Positions 35,930 to 45,000 of a stretch of 64,000 nt of DNA are shown here, piece by piece. The notes beneath the pieces are model-generated. The model was not told the origin of the DNA. It did not search any database and saw only the letters and a program-made list of their open reading frames with translations. Source of the DNA: Methylobacillus methanolivorans. GTDB taxonomy: Bacteria; Pseudomonadota; Gammaproteobacteria; Burkholderiales; Methylophilaceae. Made by a program: the position numbers and the translations under genes. Numbering within the stretch: position 1 is the stretch's first letter; each line of letters starts with the position of its first letter. The stretch covers positions 1,922,001-1,986,000 of the forward strand of contig NZ_JBIWXY010000001.1 of NCBI RefSeq assembly GCF_044751345.1, read 5' to 3'.

Positions 35930-35950
35930 ATAAAAATGATTCTCATTTTA
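35930..35950 (-). promoter_or_regulatory. Fur box before fecI module 1
   Basis: On the minus strand the sequence AAAATGAGAATCATTTTTA lies 15 bases before the sigma-factor ATG. It matches the 19-bp Fur consensus (GATAATGATAATCATTATC) at most positions, including the central AATCATT. Confidence 0.75.
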
Positions 35951-35988
35951 TTGGATTGCATCATGACATGGCAAACCCTGAGCAAAAG

Positions 35989-36012
35989 AAAAGCACCCCT
36001 CGGAGTGCTTTT
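35989..36012 (-). terminator. Terminator after the second fecA-like gene
   Basis: An 8-bp stem AAAAGCAC / GTGCTTTT with a short inner GG/CC helix and a T-rich tail on the minus strand, 24 bases after the stop at 36036. Confidence 0.75.
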
Positions 36013-36035
36013 CGATTAAAACTCAGTGCAATCTA

Positions 36036-38516
36036 TTACCAGCGATAAGTCGCAGACAACACAGCCTTGCGTGGTTCGCCGTAGAAACAGCCATAGGTAC
36101 AACTGGCAACATAGGTCTTGTCTGTCAGGTTGGTGATGTTCAACGCCAACCTCCATGCGCCTGTTGTATAGCTTGCCATCGCATCCAGCAAGGTGAAGGC
36201 TGGCACACTCACCGCCGTGCCATGCCCCATGCCACGGGTTTCGTCTACATAGCGCAAACCAGCGCCAATTTTCAAATCAGGCAATGCGAATGCGGCTAAG
36301 CTGTAATCTCCCCACAAAGATAACTGGTTAAACGGCACACTATCCAACCGTTGCCCCTCTTGCTCTGGGTACAATGGGCTGGCTTGTGTTGTGCGCGCGT
36401 CAGTATAGGCATAAGCAGCAATCAGGTTGGCGTGCTGACCAACTCGCGTACGCGCTTCAAGTTCCAGGCCTCTGGATCTTGCTTTGCCAGCCTGTATGGA
36501 GAAAGCGGGACCACCAGGATCAGCCACCGTGACGTTTTCACGTGTCAGTTGATACATCGCAGCTGACAACAAGGTATCCGAGCCGCTGGGTTGATAGCGC
36601 AGGCCCACTTCAATCTGCTTGCCTTCGGTAGGCTTAAAACGGCTGCCAGTGCGATCCGTGCCCGTGGTTGGTTCAAAAGATTCGCTATAGCTGACAAACG
36701 GTGCAAGACCATTGTCTGCGAGATACACTACACCAGCCCGTCCGGTGAAGGCGTAACTCTTTTCATCATCTGCCCATTTCTCACCGGTAAACAAGGCTTT
36801 TCCATCTTGATTGACAGTGTCATAGCGACCACCCAGCAAGACTACCCATTTCTCGGCGATCTTGATTTGATCCTGCACATAAACGCCCTGGCGCCTTGTT
36901 TTAGTAACGGCTGAGTTACTTGCAGGAACTGCATCACTTAAAGCACCACCATAAACAGGAGCATAAAGATCCAGAGACACGCCATCCCGGTTGTAGCGTT
37001 TGTCCTGATGCCTAAGCGTGGCAATATCGACACCTACCAAGGCAGTATGTTGCACGCTACCATGTGCGAATTGGTACTGTAACGATGTATCAGCGGTAAT
37101 TGCCGATGATGTGTCCTCACGGTCTTGGGCACCGCGGAAACGCGTGGTTCTTTGATCATTGAGCAATTGCCAGATATCAGCGGAGTTATATTCATTCCTT
37201 GCATGATAGTAACGCACGTTGTTTCTCAGCTTGAGCTGGTCATTGAACGCATGCTCGAACAAATAGCCCACTGAGTAACGCTTCACGTCGAACTTGTCAT
37301 AGCCTGGCTCACCAGGAAACAAACTACGCTTTATCCTGCCGTTGGGGTTGGGATTCACAGTGCCAGCACCAGGCAGGCCATAAACATAACTCGTCTTGTC
37401 CTCCTGATATTCACTCAGCAAGGTCAAGGAAGTATCCGTACTCGGTTGCCATTTGAGTGCAGGCGCAATATAGACGCGGTCATCAGGCACATAATCGACA
37501 AAGGTATTGCTATCACGCTTGAGGAAAGTCAGGCGATATGACCACTCGCCATTTTTATCCAATGCGCCACCAAAATCACCCGCTACCTGCTTACGATCAA
37601 AGCTGCCTAGCTGAACACTCAACTCGCGCAATGGCTCAATCGTCGGACGCTTACTCACGGTATTGATAATGCCACCCGGCCCAGCGCTACCATACAACAC
37701 AGAAGCAGCCCCTTTCAGCAGCTCAATACGCTCCAACCCATAGGTTTCTTGCCGCCCATTGTAGATATTCACGGTGTATAAGCTACCATCCCTGTAGGTA
37801 CTACCAACATTGGTACGAAACCCACGCAAGAAGAAACTATCCGTGGTTCTATCCAGACCTTCCGCCCGGCTCACCCCTGCTGCGTAGCTCAATGCATCCT
37901 GCAGACTTTGTGCGCCCAGTGTCTGCATTTCTTCCTGACCAATCACTGTAATAGATTGCGGTGTTTCGATGATAGGCGTATCTGTTTTCGTGCCCGTGGC
38001 GCTGCGCTTGGCCACATAGCCACGCACGGGCCCTGTAGCCTTTTCCTCTGGCTCCCTGCTTGCCTTGATCGCCACCTCGGGCAACGTGCTCACGCCAACT
38101 TCTGGCGCTGCTCGCAACACATAACCACCACCGCTTACCTGTACCGCCTGCATTCCCGTCCCTGCCAGCAAAGCGGATAACGCGGCTGATAGTGTGTATT
38201 GTCCGGCTATGCCTGCTGTCGTTTTCCCTGCAGTTTGCACATCGGTAAAGGTCAGTAGCACATTGCTGTTGCTGGCGAGTTGACGCAAAGCCGGTGCCAA
38301 AGGCCCAGCCGGGATGCTGTAATGCTGGCTTGCCTCAATACTGTGATTTGCTGCCGCAGGCTCAGCCTGCCCAATCCCTGGTATAGCGAGATATAGACTG
38401 GTGGAAAACAATACGGATAAAGCACCAGCAATAGATCGCCTTGGTATACCTATGTTAGATAGCGTGGCTGTGTTCAATGATGTCATGCTGCGCTGATGTA
38501 ATTGCCGGGCTGGCAT
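36036..38516 (-). CDS. FecA-type TonB receptor with signalling (STN) domain, module 2
   Basis: An 826-residue receptor. The signal region runs to about GIGQAEP; the STN domain is SIPAGPLAPALRQLASNSNVLLTF with the repeated LSAALSALLAGTGMQA; the plug has IIETPQSITVIGQEEMQTLGAQ and LERIELLKGAASVLYGSAGPGGIIN; the barrel ends SATYRW. ATG 38516 follows AAGGGGAAG and is preferred over 38582, which would lengthen the leader. A CTYGC pair of cysteines near the C-terminus may form a disulphide in a surface loop. Siderophore-type receptor, ligand unknown. Confidence 0.92.
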   Translation of the reverse strand: MPARQLHQRSMTSLNTATLSNIGIPRRSIAGALSVLFSTSLYLAIPGIGQAEPAAANHSIEASQHYSIPAGPLAPALRQLASNSNVLLTFTDVQTAGKTTAGIAGQYTLSAALSALLAGTGMQAVQVSGGGYVLRAAPEVGVSTLPEVAIKASREPEEKATGPVRGYVAKRSATGTKTDTPIIETPQSITVIGQEEMQTLGAQSLQDALSYAAGVSRAEGLDRTTDSFFLRGFRTNVGSTYRDGSLYTVNIYNGRQETYGLERIELLKGAASVLYGSAGPGGIINTVSKRPTIEPLRELSVQLGSFDRKQVAGDFGGALDKNGEWSYRLTFLKRDSNTFVDYVPDDRVYIAPALKWQPSTDTSLTLLSEYQEDKTSYVYGLPGAGTVNPNPNGRIKRSLFPGEPGYDKFDVKRYSVGYLFEHAFNDQLKLRNNVRYYHARNEYNSADIWQLLNDQRTTRFRGAQDREDTSSAITADTSLQYQFAHGSVQHTALVGVDIATLRHQDKRYNRDGVSLDLYAPVYGGALSDAVPASNSAVTKTRRQGVYVQDQIKIAEKWVVLLGGRYDTVNQDGKALFTGEKWADDEKSYAFTGRAGVVYLADNGLAPFVSYSESFEPTTGTDRTGSRFKPTEGKQIEVGLRYQPSGSDTLLSAAMYQLTRENVTVADPGGPAFSIQAGKARSRGLELEARTRVGQHANLIAAYAYTDARTTQASPLYPEQEGQRLDSVPFNQLSLWGDYSLAAFALPDLKIGAGLRYVDETRGMGHGTAVSVPAFTLLDAMASYTTGAWRLALNITNLTDKTYVASCTYGCFYGEPRKAVLSATYRW

Positions 38517-38609
38517 ATAACTTCCCCTTGTTTGAAAATAAAAATCAATTCCCTCACAAGGTAAGTGCCGCGAAATCATCAATCGGGCAGATTGATGCGA
38601 TCATTTTAT

Positions 38610-39644
38610 TTATTCAGCACTGGTCAACGTCACCCAATACCGGGTGCGCAACTGCACGCGCACCGGCAGCACGCTGGGTAGCGTCGCTAAAATTCGGTCA
38701 ATATCGTTTAATGGAAATACGCCAGAAAAGCGCAAATCTGCTATCGCAGGATCGCAGCGCACAATGCCGGGGAGATAGCGTGCCAGCTCTGCCATGAAGT
38801 CGCCTAGGCGGATATTGTCGGCAATAATCTGGCCTTTGAGCCAACCCAATGCTTGCTCATCCAGAGGCACTGGCGCACCCAGACTGGTGCTGGTAAAAAG
38901 CAGGCGTTCGCCCTGTTGTACAACGCGATGGTTTGCTGGATTATCAGTAAGCACAACATCCACGGCACTCTGCAACACCGCTACAGTGCTATGCCCATCC
39001 CACTGCCGCACGACAAAATGCGTACCCAAGGCCTGTATGCGGCCTTGCGCAGTGTACACATACAAGGGTCTGGGGTCGGCAGGAGCACCAGCGGCGGCAT
39101 GCCGAGTAAGAAGTGCTATTTCACCAGCCACAAGGTGAACAACACGGGCATGCGCATCAAAGCGCACGTCTATTGCACTGGCGGTATTCAAGGTCACCAC
39201 GGTGCCATCGTCAAGTGTCAGGCTACGTTGCTCACCTGCTGCAGTGTGATAATCAGCAGTGCGTCTCTGCCAAAAGCTGCTACGCGAGACTAGTGCGCCG
39301 CTGGAGATGGCAATTGCGCCGAATGACAACAAACTAATCATCTTGCGCCGACCCGGTAACTTCGGCGTGTTGGATTGGGCATAAGGCGAGAGTGCGCCAT
39401 AAGCCGCCTGTGGTTGCATGCCCCCAAGCCAGCCAGTCACGGCCTCTATATGCGACCATGCATGCTCATGGTCAGGATCAGCCTCGCGCCATTGCTGCCA
39501 GCGTTGCTTCTCTTCCTGCGTTGCTTCGTCCGACATCAGCAAGGTCAGCCATTCGGCAGCCTCATCCGCTGCAGCTGCCTTGATTAGCCTTCCACCCACT
39601 AACAGCATGGGTACCGACACATCACGGGAATCAGGTAGGGTCAT
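38610..39644 (-). CDS. FecR-type anti-sigma / sigma regulator, module 2
   Basis: A 344-residue FecR protein with the N-terminal DUF4880 part (DEAAEWLTLLMSDEATQEEKQRWQQWREADPDHEHAW, split here), a membrane helix around MISLLSFGAIAISSGALVS, and the FecR domain with LDDGTVVTLNTASAIDV and VLQSAVDVVL. The C-terminal STN-like part ends RYWVTLTSAE, very like RYWISVNAANAG of module 1, showing shared ancestry. Six bases separate it from the sigma gene upstream. Confidence 0.9.
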   Translation of the reverse strand: MTLPDSRDVSVPMLLVGGRLIKAAAADEAAEWLTLLMSDEATQEEKQRWQQWREADPDHEHAWSHIEAVTGWLGGMQPQAAYGALSPYAQSNTPKLPGRRKMISLLSFGAIAISSGALVSRSSFWQRRTADYHTAAGEQRSLTLDDGTVVTLNTASAIDVRFDAHARVVHLVAGEIALLTRHAAAGAPADPRPLYVYTAQGRIQALGTHFVVRQWDGHSTVAVLQSAVDVVLTDNPANHRVVQQGERLLFTSTSLGAPVPLDEQALGWLKGQIIADNIRLGDFMAELARYLPGIVRCDPAIADLRFSGVFPLNDIDRILATLPSVLPVRVQLRTRYWVTLTSAE

Positions 39645-39650
39645 GGGGCG

Positions 39651-40151
39651 TTACACAGCCAATGCGAACAAACACTGACGGTTGGCCTTGGTAAGGTATT
39701 GCTTCACCGAGCTGGTAGACACTTGCAGACGCTCGGCAATAGCCGCATAACTCAAGCCCTCCAGATGAGCCAGTAAGAACGCCTCTCTCACTTGTGGCGG
39801 CAAACCATCCAGCGCTTTATCAACCTGTTGCAAAGCTTCCAGCGCCATCAGCCGTATTTCAGGTGCGGGCACCATCGCTTCCGGCAAGCAAGAAAGCATT
39901 TCCAGGTAACTGGCTTCCAATAATTGCCGCCGATAACGATGGGCCATCAAGCGTCGCGCTATCGTCACTAGGAAAGGCCGCGGTTCCCGGATGTCATCTG
40001 AGGCATTGGCGGACATGATGCTGACAAAAGTATCTTGCGCGAGGTCATCCGCCAAGAAGGAGTCACCCAGCTTGCGCCGCAACCAATCATGCAACCAGCG
40101 ATGATGATGGTGATACAGACTATGCAAAGATTGCGGCTGATCGACAGACAT
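39651..40151 (-). CDS. ECF sigma factor, FecI-like, module 2
   Basis: A 166-residue ECF sigma factor with region 2 DWLRRKLGDSFLADDLAQDTFVSIM (residues about 21-45, quoted in part) and region 4 LPPQVREAFLLAHLEGLSYAAIAERLQVSTSSVKQYL (split). It starts the second FecIRA module. The sequence HHHHRWLHDWLRRKLGD parallels HHGWLQDWLRRKLGD in module 1, which suggests duplication of the module. A Fur-box-like sequence precedes the start. Confidence 0.93.
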   Translation of the reverse strand: MSVDQPQSLHSLYHHHHRWLHDWLRRKLGDSFLADDLAQDTFVSIMSANASDDIREPRPFLVTIARRLMAHRYRRQLLEASYLEMLSCLPEAMVPAPEIRLMALEALQQVDKALDGLPPQVREAFLLAHLEGLSYAAIAERLQVSTSSVKQYLTKANRQCLFALAV

Positions 40152-40164
40152 GGCGAAAGCAATA

Positions 40165-40184
40165 CAATAAGAATTGTTCGCATT
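40165..40184 (-). promoter_or_regulatory. Probable Fur box before fecI module 2
   Basis: On the minus strand AATGCGAACAATTCTTATTG lies 14 bases before the ATG. It resembles Fur sites of other betaproteobacterial fecI genes (AATGATAATAATTCTCATT type), with several mismatches to the strict consensus. Confidence 0.55.
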
Positions 40185-40237
40185 CTAATGCAAATCCAGG
40201 GATGAAGGCACAGCCCTGAAATGATTATTGCCTTTGC

Positions 40238-41716
40238 CTATCTAGGCAAATATGGCTGCAACTTGCTCCAATCCAGATGCTGTTCCACTTCATCCGCCAG
40301 GCGCTCCAGGCTGGCTTCGCGCAGAGCGGTGTAATCGTAGTGAGCAATTTCTTCTTGCGCCTGTTTCAGCTGGTTGTAACCTGCCCAATCCAGCCAGGCC
40401 TGGGTGGCCTCGGCATGGTCAAACAAGCCATGCAGGTAAGTGCCCGCTATCTGGCTATCTTCACTCAGAGCCCCTTCTGGCTGGGTGCCCAGATGCAGCA
40501 ACGGGCGCTTGAGGGCTGGGCCGCTACTGACGCCCATGTGGATTTCGTAGCCGGTGACCGTCGCCTCGGCAAAAGTAAGTTTGCCTTCGACTTGTTTGAG
40601 GTGCTTTTCCTTGGTGAGCGTGGTTTCCATCTCCAGCCAGCCAAAACCATCGCTGGAGCCAGCATCACCCTCCATGCCATGTGGATCGTGAATATGCCGA
40701 CCCAGCATCTGGAAGCCGCCGCAAATACCAAGCACCTTGCCGCCATAGCGCAGGTGGCGGGCGATCTTATCGCGCCAGCCATGGGCCTCAAGCACGGCCA
40801 GGTCGCCACGTACATTTTTGCTGCCAGGCAGAATGATCAGGTCGGCTGGCGGCACAGGCTCATTGAGCTCAATAAACTGAAAATCGACATGCGGGTGCAT
40901 GCGCAGGGCGTCCATGTCAGTGTGGTTACTGACATGCGGCAGCACGGGGGCAATGACGCGTAGCCAGGTCTGCGATTTTTCCGGGGTGCTTCTCGCCACG
41001 CTATCTTCGGCTTCGAGATGCAGGTTGCGCAGGTAGGGCAGCACGCCGAGCACGGGCTTGCCGGTTTCCTGCTCCAGCCAATCCAGGCCGGGTTGCAGCA
41101 AGGCAATATCACCGCGGAAGCGATTGATGACAAAGCCAACAACGCGCTTTCTTTCCGACTCGGAGAGCAAGGCCATGGTGCCAACGATATGGGCGAATAC
41201 GCCGCCGCGATCAATATCCGCGATGAGGATCACGGGACAATCTGCCGCTTCGGCAAAGCCCATGTTGGCAATATCGTTCTGCCGCAGGTTGATTTCCGCA
41301 GGGCTACCCGCACCCTCGACAATGATGCACTCATACTGCTCGCGTAGCCGCTGCCATGACGCCAGCACGGCTTCGCGCGCCTTGGGCTTGTAGGCATGGT
41401 AGGCCGTAGCCTCAAGATTGGTGAGTACCTTGCCATGAATAATGACTTGGCAGCCGGTATCGGTATTCGGCTTGAGCAGCACCGGGTTCATGTCGGTATG
41501 TGGTTGCAAGCCACACGCCTGCGCCTGCACCGCCTGCGCACGGCCTATCTCGCCACCATCGCTGGTCACGGCGGAATTGAGCGCCATGTTCTGCGGCTTG
41601 AATGGCACGACACGCACGCCCCTGCGGTACAATACCCGGCATAACGCAGCCACCAGCGTGCTTTTGCCCGCATCGGAGGTGGTGCCCTGAACCATCAATG
41701 TGTTGGCATATGTCAT
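40238..41716 (-). CDS. cobQ: Cobyric acid synthase
   Basis: A 492-residue CobQ/CbiP that amidates side chains b, d, e and g of adenosylcobyrinate a,c-diamide. The N-terminus MTYANTLMVQGTTSDAGKSTLVAALCR is the family start and P-loop (quoted in part), followed by FKPQNMALNSAVTSDGGEIGRAQA; the glutaminase domain has LGICGGFQMLG with the catalytic Cys and VTGYEIHMG near the end. Full length. The start at 41716 overlaps the divergent cbiB start by seven bases, leaving no intergenic promoter space. Confidence 0.96.
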   Translation of the reverse strand: MTYANTLMVQGTTSDAGKSTLVAALCRVLYRRGVRVVPFKPQNMALNSAVTSDGGEIGRAQAVQAQACGLQPHTDMNPVLLKPNTDTGCQVIIHGKVLTNLEATAYHAYKPKAREAVLASWQRLREQYECIIVEGAGSPAEINLRQNDIANMGFAEAADCPVILIADIDRGGVFAHIVGTMALLSESERKRVVGFVINRFRGDIALLQPGLDWLEQETGKPVLGVLPYLRNLHLEAEDSVARSTPEKSQTWLRVIAPVLPHVSNHTDMDALRMHPHVDFQFIELNEPVPPADLIILPGSKNVRGDLAVLEAHGWRDKIARHLRYGGKVLGICGGFQMLGRHIHDPHGMEGDAGSSDGFGWLEMETTLTKEKHLKQVEGKLTFAEATVTGYEIHMGVSSGPALKRPLLHLGTQPEGALSEDSQIAGTYLHGLFDHAEATQAWLDWAGYNQLKQAQEEIAHYDYTALREASLERLADEVEQHLDWSKLQPYLPR

Positions 41717-42663
41717 TGGCCCATTATCCCATTAGTTTCCTCGCAACCCCAGCCCTGCTGATCGCCGCTCTGTTGCTGGATCGGCTGCTAGGCGAGCCTG
41801 GGCGCTGGCACCCGCTGGTGGGGTTTGGCAATCTGGCCTCCGCACTGGAAAAGCGCCTCAACCGCCAACATACGCCACTCATGGCGCGCCTGATGGGCCT
41901 GCTAGCCTGGCTGGCCTTGCTGCTGCCAGCATGCGCGTTAGCCTACTGGCTCACGCAACTCACCTATGGCTGGCTACTCGACATCGTATTGCTATATTTT
42001 GCCATCGGCACGCGCAGCCTCAAGGAGCACGCCTTGCGCATTTACCACGCACTCGCACAGCAAGATTTACCTGCCGCACGCCATGCCGTGGGGATGATTG
42101 TAAGTCGCGACACCACTGAACTGGACGAACGTGACATTGCCACCGCCAGCGTGGAATCGGTGCTGGAAAACGGCAATGATGCCATTTTTGGTGCGATATT
42201 CTGGTTTGTGCTCTTAGGCGGATCAGGCGCACTGTTGTTCAGGCTCGCCAACACGCTAGACGCCATGTGGGGCTACCGCACTCCGCGCTTTCTTTATTTC
42301 GGCTGGGCCGCCGCACGGTTGGACGACTTGCTCAACCTCATCCCCGCCAGGCTGACAGCCTTGAGCTACGCGCTGTGTGGGCATACCAGGAGTGGATTAT
42401 CGTGCTGGTGGCAGCAAGCACGACTGTGGTACAGCCCCAATGCGGGGCCGGTAATGGCAGCAGGCGCTGGCGCTTTGCAGGTCACACTGGGTGGCAAAGC
42501 GCGCTATCACGGGGAAGATAAAATACGCCCCACGCTAGGCACCGGGCCAGCTGCCTCAGCACACAGCATTGATGCCGCGGTGAGGCTGGTGAACCGCAGC
42601 ATTGTGCTGTGGTGTTTAGTGATGATCGTGGCTTACGCCTTGATCGGGGCCTGCCATGCTTGA
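41710..42663 (+). CDS. cbiB: Adenosylcobinamide-phosphate synthase CbiB/CobD
   Basis: About 317 residues, an inner-membrane enzyme that attaches aminopropanol (phosphate) to cobyric acid. Conserved parts: LLIAALLLDRLLGEPGRWHPLVGFG near the N-terminus (quoted in part), VGMIVSRDTTELDERDIATASVESVLENGNDAIFGAIFWF (split), NTLDAMWGYRTPRFLYFGWAAARLDDLLNLIPARL (split), and GEDKIRPTLGTG. The frame is open upstream to 41602 but there it is antisense to cobQ; ATG 41710 is the best start although no good ribosome site is visible. It overlaps the next gene by eight bases. Confidence 0.92.
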   Translation: MSLAHYPISFLATPALLIAALLLDRLLGEPGRWHPLVGFGNLASALEKRLNRQHTPLMARLMGLLAWLALLLPACALAYWLTQLTYGWLLDIVLLYFAIGTRSLKEHALRIYHALAQQDLPAARHAVGMIVSRDTTELDERDIATASVESVLENGNDAIFGAIFWFVLLGGSGALLFRLANTLDAMWGYRTPRFLYFGWAAARLDDLLNLIPARLTALSYALCGHTRSGLSCWWQQARLWYSPNAGPVMAAGAGALQVTLGGKARYHGEDKIRPTLGTGPAASAHSIDAAVRLVNRSIVLWCLVMIVAYALIGACHA

Positions 42664-43639
42664 GCACGGCGGCAACTTGCACCAGGCGAGCCAGCAATAC
42701 AGCATCGCATTAGCAGATTGGTTAGATCTTTCCACCGGTATCAACCCGCATGGCTACCCGGTGCCCGACATTCCCGCAGCAGCCTGGCAACGCCTGCCAG
42801 AAACCAACCAACAACTAGAGGACATTGCGGCAGAGTATTACGGTGCCCAGCACCTGCTGACGACCGCAGGCTCGCAAGCCGCAATACAAACATTGCCCAG
42901 GTTACGCGCGACATGCCGGGTAAGCTTCCTTGGCCCCATGTATGCAGAGCACGCACATGCCTGGCGGCAACAAGGGCATCACGTCAGTGAACTCCTGCAC
43001 CTGCCCGAAACCAGCGAACTCGCCAGTATCGACGTACTGATCCTGTGCAACCCTAACAATCCCACTGCTCGGCTGATTTCCCCGGAAACGCTACTGACCT
43101 GGCACCAGGCACTGGCCCAGCATGGTGGCTGGCTCATTGTTGATGAAGCCTTTATGGATACAACCCCGGAGCATAGCCTGGCCGCATACAGCCACTTGCC
43201 GGGCCTGATTATCTTACGTTCATTGGGGAAATTTTTTGGCCTCGCCGGTGCCAGGGTCGGGTTTCTGCTTGCCGAGCCTGGATTGTTGCGCAGCGTAGCA
43301 GATATTTTAGGGCCATGGCCTATCACTGGCCCTGCGAGAATCGTGGCCCAAGCAGCCTTGGCGGATGTGAACTGGCAACAGCAGAACCGCGCGCGGCTAC
43401 TCAACGAAAGCCAACAACTGGCTGCGTTACTGCAAGAATCTGGCCTGGGTGCGCTCAATGGTTGCGCATTGTTTCAATGGCTGAAACCAGATCATGCTGA
43501 GGATTGGCATACCCAGCTAGCGAGCCAGGGGATATGGACACGCCACTTCCCTGCCCAGCAAGGGCTACGCATTGGCCTACCTACCACAGCTGGCTGGGAC
43601 AAGCTGCGTCAGGTGCTGCAAGCACTCGCCATAGGCTAG
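42656..43639 (+). CDS. cobC: L-threonine-O-3-phosphate decarboxylase (CobC/CobD type)
   Basis: A 327-residue PLP aminotransferase-fold enzyme that makes aminopropanol phosphate for CbiB. Motifs: LDLSTGINPHGYPVP near the N-terminus, ILCNPNNPTARLISP, LIVDEAFMDTTPE, and RSLGKFFGLAGARVGFLLA with the PLP lysine. CNPNNPT and the STGINP opening distinguish the cobalamin enzyme from histidinol-phosphate aminotransferase. Overlap with cbiB shows a two-gene operon. The name follows the Pseudomonas convention; in Salmonella the same enzyme is called CobD. Confidence 0.92.
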   Translation: MLEHGGNLHQASQQYSIALADWLDLSTGINPHGYPVPDIPAAAWQRLPETNQQLEDIAAEYYGAQHLLTTAGSQAAIQTLPRLRATCRVSFLGPMYAEHAHAWRQQGHHVSELLHLPETSELASIDVLILCNPNNPTARLISPETLLTWHQALAQHGGWLIVDEAFMDTTPEHSLAAYSHLPGLIILRSLGKFFGLAGARVGFLLAEPGLLRSVADILGPWPITGPARIVAQAALADVNWQQQNRARLLNESQQLAALLQESGLGALNGCALFQWLKPDHAEDWHTQLASQGIWTRHFPAQQGLRIGLPTTAGWDKLRQVLQALAIG

Positions 43640-43655
43640 CCTGACTCACACCCGC

Positions 43656-44231
43656 TTAGCGATTCACGTAGGCTACCTTGGTGACACGGTCATCCAGAAT
43701 GATCTTGCTCACGCTGGCATAATCTACCTGTAATTTAAACGTGTGTACCAAAGGCAATGCCAGCGCATACCCCGTCAAGGCACGGATGACACCTGCATGC
43801 GTGAACACCAGCGCTGGCTGGTCATCGTGATGCAACTCGGCAATAAAGGCTTGCGCACGCTGTGACAGCTGCAAGAATGATTCCCCGTTCGGTGGCACGT
43901 GGCGCACATGATCTTCTGCCCAAACATCCACCAGGCCACGCGGAATATCGTTCCAGGACTGCATTTCCCAATCGCCGAAATTCAGCTCCTTGAGCCTGGT
44001 ATCGGTCTTTACCGTGATTTGCGGGCTGAATGTCGCCGCCATCGCCTCTGCCAACTTGACGCAACGCTGCAAGGGGCTGCTATAAATCACGGGGTTACTC
44101 AAATGCCCGAGTTTAGGATGCAAGGCTTCAAACTCGGCAAGGAAAGTTTCCGTCACATCAACATCGCTATGCCCATAGCATGTGCCAGGCAACACGGCAG
44201 GCGTCGTATGACGCACCAGATAAATTTCCAA
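43656..44231 (-). CDS. Alpha-ribazole-5'-phosphate phosphatase (histidine phosphatase family)
   Basis: A 191-residue phosphoglycerate-mutase-like phosphatase. The phospho-His lies in EIYLVRHTTP at the N-terminus, and the second His in VFTHAGVIRALTGYALALP; the C-terminus matches cobalamin phosphatases. The open frame reaches 44435, but its first 68 codons are shadow of cobS. The start is a TTG at 44231 with GGAG eight bases upstream; no ATG fits. It follows cobS by 16 bases and converges on cobC. Removes phosphate from alpha-ribazole-P or adenosylcobalamin-P. Confidence 0.88.
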   Translation of the reverse strand: MEIYLVRHTTPAVLPGTCYGHSDVDVTETFLAEFEALHPKLGHLSNPVIYSSPLQRCVKLAEAMAATFSPQITVKTDTRLKELNFGDWEMQSWNDIPRGLVDVWAEDHVRHVPPNGESFLQLSQRAQAFIAELHHDDQPALVFTHAGVIRALTGYALALPLVHTFKLQVDYASVSKIILDDRVTKVAYVNR

Positions 44232-44247
44232 ATCACTTACTCCACAT

Positions 44248-45000
44248 TTAATTTGCCACGCACAGCAATACACCCAGATAAAACGCCAGCTCAGTGAGCT
44301 GCTGCATGGCACCCAGGCAATCTCCGGTGTATCCACCCAGGCGGTGCCTGAGCTTGCGGCTGAACCAAAGCCAAACCAGCACAACAGGCACCAACGCCAG
44401 CCACAAGCCAGCTGGCAACAAGGCCAATGGCGCAAAGCCGGTGAATAATGCCACGCCTAAACTGGCGGCACTCAGCTTGTGTGCCAGCGGCTTGGCCTTG
44501 CCTTCCTCCCGCACATATTCCTGCGAAGCAATGACCAACACGGCAGCCAGGCGGCTCACCGCATGCGCTGCCAACATCACGCAAGGCAGTATCTCCAGGG
44601 AGATATAGCTTAGACTCACAAATTTGAGCAGCAAGGCCAGCACCAAGGCGATCGCCCCATAACTGCCGATGCGTGAATCCTTCATGATGGTGAGCGCCTG
44701 CTCCTTGGTCCAGCCGCCACCGAGACCATCCATGCTGTCTGCCAGACCATCTTCATGAAACGCACCCGTCAGCCACACACTAGCCACCATACTCAGGCTG
44801 ATCGCCACCATCACAGGCAAGTGCAGGTGCAAACTGGCCATCAACACCAGCACGGCAAGCAAGCCCACTATCATGCCCACTAATGGAAAGTAGCGTGCGG
44901 CATCATTCAACTCTGCCGGATCAAAGCCTTTGATGGCAGGCAAGGGAAGGCGCGTCAAAAAGCCCAAGGCCATTAGAAACAAGCGCCACTGCTGCTTCAT
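44248..45000 (-). CDS. cobS: Adenosylcobinamide-GDP ribazoletransferase (cobalamin synthase)
   Basis: A 250-residue inner-membrane enzyme joining adenosylcobinamide-GDP and alpha-ribazole. The signature FLTRLPLPAIKGFDPAEL is at the N-terminus; the metal-binding loop is AFHEDGLADSMDGLGGGWTKEQALTIMKDSRIGSYGAI (split, about residues 80-117). At least five membrane helices follow. It overlaps cobT by ATGA and is followed by the phosphatase gene. Confidence 0.95.
   Translation of the reverse strand: MKQQWRLFLMALGFLTRLPLPAIKGFDPAELNDAARYFPLVGMIVGLLAVLVLMASLHLHLPVMVAISLSMVASVWLTGAFHEDGLADSMDGLGGGWTKEQALTIMKDSRIGSYGAIALVLALLLKFVSLSYISLEILPCVMLAAHAVSRLAAVLVIASQEYVREEGKAKPLAHKLSAASLGVALFTGFAPLALLPAGLWLALVPVVLVWLWFSRKLRHRLGGYTGDCLGAMQQLTELAFYLGVLLCVAN

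Noticed and set aside
44232..44435. N-terminal extension of the alpha-ribazole phosphatase
   Set aside because: Cys- and Trp-rich shadow of cobS; the RHT motif needs a start at the TTG 44231.
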